Position numbers and translations under genes: made by a program. A stretch of DNA of 64,000 nucleotides from Mesostigma viride (lineage: Eukaryota > Streptophyta > Mesostigmatophyceae > Mesostigmatales > Mesostigmataceae). Below the pieces are notes generated by a model that saw only the letters and a program-made list of their open reading frames with translations, did not search any database and was not told the DNA's origin. The stretch lies in contig RPFO01000154.1 in NCBI GenBank assembly GCA_009746045.1, positions 7,010,839 to 7,074,838 of the forward strand, in the 5' to 3' direction. Of this stretch, positions 57,465-64,000 are shown in pieces; positions within the stretch are counted from its first letter, which is position 1, and the number at the start of each line of letters is the position of its first letter.

Positions 57465-58512
57465 GTGAGTCTGGCCCCCCTACATGCAGGTACCGACAGG
57501 TGCAGGTGCTCACTTCACTTTATGATAGTGATTATTATCATGATATAGTTTAGTGGTTTGGCTAGAGAGGGATCGAGAGCCGGCCTATGGTTTGTTCACC
57601 CTGCATGCCCACAGGTTCAGGCCGAACTCTTATTATGCTCACACTCATGAGTAGCTGTGTCACCAAAGAGTGGCGTGTTACGGCAGAGACAACCGAGCTC
57701 ACTTCTCGGTCCATTCGTACAAGATTTTTGCGTGGGCTGTGCACCTTTGGAGGAATCATTCTAAGATGATATATATATGTACTTTTGGTGAAGCAACTGG
57801 TGTACTGCGCTGTCTTTGCATACAACAGTATTGAGCTTTCAAAAATGCCGGCGGTTGTTAGGGAAATTGTTGTCTTCCATTATCCTTTAATAGACCATGT
57901 TTGTAGCCAAGACATTACTGGTGTGGGTTGGGGATGTGCCCAGGTTGCACCGCCACGCAATTGTCAGGTGTGGGTGGAGTTGTGCCCAGGTTGCATGCGA
58001 CTGGAATGCTGTTTGGGTTCCTGTTGGTGTCCACTGCATGTACATATCTCATGGCGACGTGCACCTCGTGGTGTGCGGGATTCGGTTTAAGCTCATCCCG
58101 GCTTTCCTAATCCCCCCATCCTCCCACCCGTGAGCAGGAACTCGAGTTATATACCTTTTGAGTTTTGTATGACTGCCAGAAGCCTAATGTGTTGACATTT
58201 ATTCCTCTCTCATGCGCATGGAGTGCTGTGCCATCTGTTGACCAACCACATAAGGGGGACGCCGTACAAGAGCCGCTTAATTTGTGCAATTGTGCAAAAT
58301 ATCTGGTAGCATGCAAGTGCGGGTTACAGCTCAAGATGAAGCTGCTGGTCCATGAATGCCACCATGCACCTTCTGCCTGCAAGCGATGCAGGCTGATGAC
58401 TGATGTATAATATGTTGCCAGCATTCTTCTGTACACGTATCCAGTAAGTTGACTTGCTGAGACTGCACCCACCATTTCCTGAACACACGCTTCTCAACCG
58501 GTGGTCTCGCAG

Positions 58513-59097
58513 AAGGGAGTTGCATCAGGGACCTATGACCTGTTCCTTACCCACAACTGGGGAGATGACGAGGCTCACACAAACCACCAGCGCGTTGCGC
58601 GTGTTAATGATGCGCTCAAGGAGCGAGGGTTTGTCACCTGGTTTGATGGCGACCGGATGACGGGCGATGTCCAGAAGCAAATGTGCGCGGGTATCTTGAA
58701 ATCCCGTGCCGTGCTAGTGTTTGTCACTGAGCGCTACATGGAGAAGTTGGACGAAGAGGACCTTAATCCCTGCCAGCAGGAGTTCAACTTTGCAAAGGAA
58801 AAGAAAGGCGTCAAGTACATGATCCCTATTGTGATGGAGAAAGCCATGCTCACCAGGAAGAATTGGAACGGCGTGCTCTTGATGAATCTGGGCCAGAAGA
58901 TTTTTGTCTCCATGGTGCACGCTGCCGAGATCGAGTCCAATATGCAACTGGTTTTGAATGAACTGGCTGCCATTGGAATCACCCCATCCCACGGCGCCCA
59001 AGCGCCTCTCAGTGCTGCCGAGCGCACCTTCGCCGTCGACGTGGCACACCTCTCGCGCGAGCCCAACTCCAAGTCGGAGCCGCCTGCAGGAAACGCG
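58513..59097 (+). CDS. TIR-domain exon
   Basis: It encodes 195 residues between a TCTCGCAG acceptor and a GCG then GTGAGT donor, both phase 0. The TIR fold is clear: box 1 YDLFLTHNW, then VNDALKERGFVTWFDGDRM (the second strand and its loop), then SRAVLVFVTERYMEKL, and CQQEFNFAKEKKG, whose Glu sits where NAD-cleaving TIRs have their catalytic glutamate. IPIVME and a WNGVLLMNLGQKIFV stretch complete the fold. The C-terminal end is VDVAHLSREPNSKSEPPAGN plus Ala, the third copy of the exon motif. TIR domains either signal by self-association or cleave NAD+; the retained Glu leaves the enzyme role open. Ankyrin exons downstream on the same strand and phase suggest a TIR-ankyrin receptor-like protein. 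Confidence 0.85.
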
Positions 59098-59838
59098 GTG
59101 AGTTGGGCGAAAGGTTGTTGCCCCATGGCTCATTCCTTCCACAGGTAAGCAAGGCTCATGTGCTCATTTAAACCCATTATTATGTAGCGGTCGGGCCAAA
59201 TGGATCGGCCGGGTTACAGGTGTTGCCCTATGGCTTGCTTCAGTGCCCACAGGTTCTGAGCGCGCAATCGCTAACTCATGTGCATATGCAGACAAAGAGT
59301 GGTGTGCTACAACAGATAGAGCGTGATTGTGATACATACCATAACTCTTTTCTCTGTCTCTGCACTCTAACGTGTTAGTTGCAATCCCTTTTGGGGACTC
59401 TGCAATGATTTAGTTCAATGACTACCTGAACTTGTTGCACAAACAGCAAACTAGTTAATTGAAAACGAACTTTTCATTACTTCTTGAACGATACTATCAG
59501 AACTGTCGCCACTTGGACTGGCATATTTTATCTGCTTCGATCTTTGAAAAACTGTTTCTGTTAGTGGCATGAAGGGTCTGAAATCAGGAGCATTCATTGG
59601 CCTTGGAGGCTGTTCACTCTTTGTATGCTGGCCAGGTTGGCAAATACGTGTACTGGTATTTTAAAATATGAGTATATACGTCGGTTAAAGTACGCGGGTT
59701 TAAAGTACGCGACTCATGGCAAGTTAAATCCATCTAGTTTACCTCTTCCACCTTTCTTCCTTTTTTATAGGTATACTTGATAGCTTACCAACAATATAAC
59801 TTGGTGTTACACCCATATCCTGAAATTCCTCCCTGCAG

Positions 59839-59919
59839 AAAGAAGACGTCCCGCCGATCACTCTCCTGGCATCACCCCCGTCTGCAGAGAGGGCGAATGA
59901 TGCATCATCCCAGGCGCAG
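59839..59919 (+). CDS. Possible small linker exon of the TIR gene
   Basis: The exon lies between CCCTGCAG and a GTATCC donor and is open in phase 0 for 27 residues (KEDVPPITLLASPPSAERAN, then DASSQAQ). The donor is weak. The Pro/Ser/Ala-rich content suits a linker between the TIR and ankyrin parts. Confidence 0.35.
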
Positions 59920-60106
59920 GTATCCCCGTGCTCCGTGCAAATTCCCTGCCTGCGCCTTCCATGGCCTTTCTCGTCACTCCGCCAGTGGCTGTGTTGATGG
60001 CCAGTGCTTTGTTGCAGGCCTTGTTTTCTGCGATTGATACAGTCACCTTTCATCTATATGACCTCATTGACTTCCTGTGATGTACACTAATCTTTTTGGT
60101 TGGCAG

Positions 60107-60202
60107 GCCCGTTGCTCAATGCTCGCATATCCTCGCGCATCCCATCCTCTCTTACTGAATGAGGTCCCTGTCTTCCAAAACATTTTGCATAAAATTATCA
60201 CT
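60107..60202 (+). CDS. Possible small exon of the TIR gene
   Basis: It lies between a TTGGTTGGCAG acceptor and a GTAAGC donor, with 32 residues in phase 0 including LLLNEVPVFQNILHKIIT. Good splice signals on both sides are the only support; no domain is recognised. Confidence 0.35.
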
Positions 60203-60321
60203 GTAAGCGAGTTCTTACCTACTTTTTCCCAACCCTCTAAGGATCGCAAAGAGCTTGGTCACGATGCACTCCAATCACAGTGCAAGGAGCACGACTAGAT
60301 GGCATCACGTAGCCCGAAGCT

Positions 60322-60420
60322 TATAGTCAGCCTGTCTGCCTGTGTATAGTCAGCCTGTTTATAGTCAGCCTGTTCGCTCAGGCAGCTTGTTTATAGCAGG
60401 CCTGGTTAAAGTCAGCTTTT
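60322..60420. repeat. Short tandem repeat of TATAGTCAGCCTGT
   Basis: TATAGTCAGCCTGT occurs three times, with degenerate copies (TATAGCAGGCCTGG, TAAAGTCAGC) after it, in an intron of the TIR gene. Confidence 0.7.
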
Positions 60421-61406
60421 TTATAATTTAGCCCTTGGGTTTGTAAGCCTTGTGGATATGTGGGATGCACAGTACCGTCGGTTTGATGCTCCTTTTTTGT
60501 TTATGGGGGTTCATTGATTAAATGCTCTCGGCTTTGTGGCACGGGCTTGGGAGAAGCCCTTTAAATCCACCCACTTCTGCAATAGGCGACCGAGGGCTAG
60601 CCAAACATTTGCTAAGCTAAAGGCCTTGTAACATGGGCCAGTGCCAGGGTCTCCTTCCATTGACAACGCAGGTCACAGTGGCTGTCACGAGCATGATCAT
60701 GCGGAGTTGACACCCCCAAGAACGTGCGGCTCTTTTTCGAGTGCACGTATGGGATTCGCTTAGGCTCACTAATAGATGCAGCATGATACAGCTATTATGG
60801 ATCACCCCTACACCCTGCATTGTTTTAAGGCTTGATGAACAGTAAATAATTAGGCATTAGTACTTGTTGTGTTGCCTTCCATCAGAGGCACGTGAAACAA
60901 GACACTGCGTGCCTCGGGTGGCCATCGATCATCTTGACCTCGCCCTTCACAGGTGCCATCCCTAAATATTCAACTTTCAATTGGTACTTTGAATTGGTAG
61001 CTAAGCTGCCCTAATGACCCGGTACCTCCAAGTTTGGACGAACTCAGAGCAGTGGTCAACATTGAACTGGTACTGGCCACACAGCTAAGCTGTGGTGCAT
61101 CCCCAATTTCCCGTCTCTAAGGCTTTCTGGGACATTATCGAGTATTTATCCCCTTAGGTGTATATGCTTGCGAGTACGAGCGTGAGTCACGACCTCCAAT
61201 GCGTTAGTGCTGGTATAACAATTGCAGCTACCTGGTGAGTTTCAACAAATGTTGCTGTGTTTCATATCGATTTTTGCTTTTAGAATTTTTTTTTTCAGAT
61301 CCAGGCAAATGGTGGAAGAGGCTCAAGTTTGCGCTGTAATTGCAGCAGGAAGTTACCTCCTGAGCTGGTGTACCTCGTATTTGCTTTGTATACTTTTTGT
61401 GTACAG

Positions 61407-61529
61407 GATCAAATGTGGGGCGCCTGTCCTCAGACGACCCCACTGCATGATGCCGCGAAGGAGGGCCGTCTGGATGATGTCAGGCGGATTATCGCTGCGA
61501 ACGGTGCTGACAAGGATGCCAAGGATCAG
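61407..61529 (+). CDS. First ankyrin exon of the TIR gene (123 nt, phase 0)
   Basis: It encodes 41 residues: a short lead DQMWGACPQ, then the ankyrin repeat TTPLHDAAKEGRLDDVRRII, then AANGADKDAKDQ. The acceptor GTGTACAG and donor GTAAGT are strong. The extra eight residues before the repeat are what an N-terminal capping repeat needs. Its sequence is unlike the 1.1-kb-unit exons, so it is an older lineage. Confidence 0.75.
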
Positions 61530-62202
61530 GTAAGTTTCAGCTTTGGATTCACTCCAGTGGTGGAACCGAGTGGGCTATTCCCCACGTTCACCTTACCTTT
61601 AGACACGGCAATGCCTATAGGTCATTTACAGCCATTTCTCTATCATGGCAGTAGCAAGCTTTCTTTCCATATTAGGGCACTGCGCAATTCAGCAGCTGGT
61701 AGTCGCTCCCAAGTTTCTGTTTCCAACCTGCTGCCGGTTGTAGCAGAGGCAAAATGAAGCGCACCTGGCCATAAGAAAATTAGATCTGACGAGAAAGCAC
61801 AAGCATCAGACTTCGGGTCTATATTGGGATCTATGCTGTGTAGTAATATCTAGGTCAGTTGTTCATCATGACAGGATTGATCTGCTTTTGATGTGATGTA
61901 ATCATGGCTGCCAGCCAGGCATATTCTTGCACGTGCGTGTGTGCGTTGCTCTCATGTGTGGCAGTTCTGAATGTGGAGCGGGAAATGGAAACTGCAGCAC
62001 CTGGACCGCCAGACAATAATTTTATTAGTACAGTAGCAGCAATGATCCGCCACCATTTCATATGCGAGTGCTGCCCATCCGTCACTGCACAGGTCGGCAT
62101 TACTCCTGTTGAAACTGGCACACCCGCATGTTTTGTGATTCGTGGAAATGTTTATCGATCCTCGTCCTGCATTGTTGTATTCCTTGTTCTGCACGGGTGG
62201 GT

Positions 62203-62219
62203 GCGTGCGTGGGTGGGTG

Positions 62220-62251
<32 letters not shown>

Positions 62252-62407
62252 GGTGGGTGGGTGGGTGGGTGGGTGGGTGGGTGGGTGGGTGGGTGGGTGG
62301 GTGGGTGGGTGGGTGGGTGGGTGGGTGGGTGGGTGGGTGGGTGGGTGGGTGGGTGGGTGGGTGGGTGGGTGGGTGGGTGGGTGGGTGGGTGGGTGGGTGG
62401 GTGGGTG
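62203..62407. repeat. (GGGT)n array, about 50 units
   Basis: A short lead of GGCTG repeats grades into uninterrupted GGGT to 62407. The plus strand has well over forty G3 runs spaced by one T, the densest possible G-quadruplex pattern for this unit. All six frames are open through it, giving Gly/Trp/Val or Pro/Thr/His repeats that are not proteins. It lies in the intron between the two ankyrin exons, so the transcript would carry the G-rich strand. Confidence 0.95.
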
Positions 62408-62561
62408 CGCACGCATGTGCCCCTGCACGTGGGTGTGGGCGTGCACAACAGCGCGTAAGCGTGGGCATGGCCATTGTTATGTATGTGTGTGTGCATGTGT
62501 GTGACTGTGCTTGTGCGTGTGTGTGCATACCCGTACTTGCATGTGTCTTGGTTGCGTGCAG

Positions 62562-62660
62562 GATGGCCGCACTCCGCTGCATCTCGCGTCTGAGAATGGC
62601 AAACTGGACGTTGTAAGATACCTTGTCGCCAGCGCCGCCGACGTGAAGGCCAAGACCCTG
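62562..62660 (+). CDS. Second ankyrin exon of the TIR gene (99 nt, phase 0)
   Basis: It encodes GRTPLHLASENGKLDVVRYL, then VASAADVKAKTL, between a TTGCGTGCAG acceptor and a GTCAGT donor. It has the same 99-nt, phase-0 form as the minus-strand exons elsewhere in the window. No terminal exon follows before the window end, so the gene continues to the right. Confidence 0.75.
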
Positions 62661-62939
62661 GTCAGTTTATGAGTTTCCTCAACTATCTGTTTACCTGTTT
62701 TAGTGGTTTTAAAGACCTGTCGCATGGCTTGGGCCAAGTGCAGTGAGCACGAAACCAAAGGCATTTTGTTCTCCCGGCTTGGATGGTTCTATGATTGCTG
62801 TCATGTTTCACTGCATAGATGATGATTTTCAATTACTGCAATTACCGTGATTGCCGTGATCGCTGTGATTGCATGCTGTACTTGCTGCGGTTGCTGCAAT
62901 CGAGTGTTTTTATTTCTCTCTGCGCTGGCACACTCTGTG

Positions 62940-63454
<515 letters not shown>

Positions 63455-63480
<26 letters not shown>

Positions 63481-63945
63481 CCCCCTCCCTCCCTTCCTCC
63501 CTCTCCCTCCTCCCTCCCTCCTCTCCTCCCTCCCTCCCTCCCCTCCTCCCTCCCTCCCTCCTCCCTCCTCCCTCCCTCCCTCCCTCCCTCCCTCCCTCCC
63601 TCCCTCCTCCCTCCCTCCCTCCCTCCCTCCTCCTCCCTCCCTCCCTCCCGCCCTCCCGCCCTCCCGCCCTCTCCGCCCTCTCCCGCCCTCTCCGCCTCAC
63701 CCAAGTCCACTCCACCGCCCTCCCGCCTCCGCCTCCTCTCCCCGCTCTCTGCCCCCTCCCCGCCTCAGACTTCGCGTCCCCTGGCCCTCCGCCCTCCTCG
63801 CCATCGCCGCCCCTCCCGCCCTCTCCGCCCTCCCTCCCTCCCTCCCTCCCTCCTCCTCCCTCCCTCCCTCCCTCCTCCCTCCCTCCCTCCCCTCCTCCCT
63901 CCCTCCCTCCCTCCCTCCCTCCCTCCCTCCTCCCTCCAAAAGAGA
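63455..63945. repeat. (CCCT)n / (CCT)n tract, about 490 bp
   Basis: A C-rich pyrimidine tract continues directly from the CT array, interrupted at about 63650-63830 by less regular CG-containing sequence. With the previous repeat it gives about 1 kb of one-sided pyrimidine, able to form triplex DNA. Collapse or expansion during assembly is likely here. Confidence 0.9.
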
Positions 63946-64000
63946 GAGACAGCTCGTTTATGCGATATTTTGGAACCCGGCGACAGCCCTAACGTGGTCA

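Noticed and set aside
61904-62616. Gly/Trp/Val and Pro/Thr/His repeat proteins on both strands
   Set aside because: All frames through the (GGGT)n array are open because a 4-bp unit cycles through the frames without making a stop.

Overview
The window is eukaryotic nuclear DNA. Coding segments are split by GT-AG introns. Intergenic and intronic DNA is long and full of microsatellites, and there are LINE, hAT-like and TTAA-targeting transposon copies. The U-box/kinase protein and the general layout fit an alga of the green lineage, but no marker gene fixes the species, so this is an inference. The 10.9-21.1 kb gene looks clearly more GC-rich than the flanking DNA.

Layout. 1-6.4 kb (minus strand): a gene whose first visible exon encodes an N-terminal U-box followed by a protein kinase domain. 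Downstream come at least three single-ankyrin exons of exactly 99 nt, and the gene leaves the window on the left. 6.4-10.9 kb: upstream DNA, a LINE 3' fragment and unassigned sequence. 10.9-21.1 kb (plus strand): one giant gene of about 3,140 codons. It encodes a propeller-like region, a large GBP/VLIG-type GTPase, a long Cys/His-rich zinc-binding region and a VWA domain. A pyrimidine-rich 774-bp intron separates these from three tandem CbxX/CfqX-type AAA+ domains, a coiled coil and a short Gly/Cys tail. Two single-base frameshifts interrupt it. 21.1-33.1 kb: a minisatellite, LINE fragments, a 3.47-kb TTAA-flanked transposon with a decayed transposase and a PHD finger, a hAT-like element with 8-bp target duplications, and another inverted-repeat element.

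33.2-51.2 kb (minus strand): a coiled-coil/ankyrin gene with three coiled-coil exons (51.2-48.6 kb), six 99-nt ankyrin exons (47.8-42.1 kb) and a terminal ankyrin exon with a stop at 33.2 kb. The ankyrin exons lie in a tandem array of about 1.1-kb units that includes a recent 2,217-bp duplication. The gap before the last exon holds a nested transposon island (34.3-41.3 kb): two TTAA elements abutting at one shared TTAA, an ORF1-only LINE with a 9-bp target duplication, and a third TTAA element inside the second.

54.5-62.7 kb (plus strand): a TIR-domain gene with several small phase-0 exons, a short motif repeated in three exons, and at least two ankyrin exons. A (GGGT)n array sits between the two ankyrin exons, and about 1 kb of CT/CCCT repeats follows to the window end.

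The unifying idea is inference from exon phase, exon size and shared repeats. Three neighbouring genes carry different N-terminal modules (U-box plus kinase lacking the HRD arginine, coiled coil, TIR) spliced in phase 0 onto the same kind of one-repeat ankyrin exon. Next to them is a giant GTPase/VWA/AAA+ protein. Together they look like a modular sensing or defence locus, with ankyrin exons multiplied by tandem duplication.
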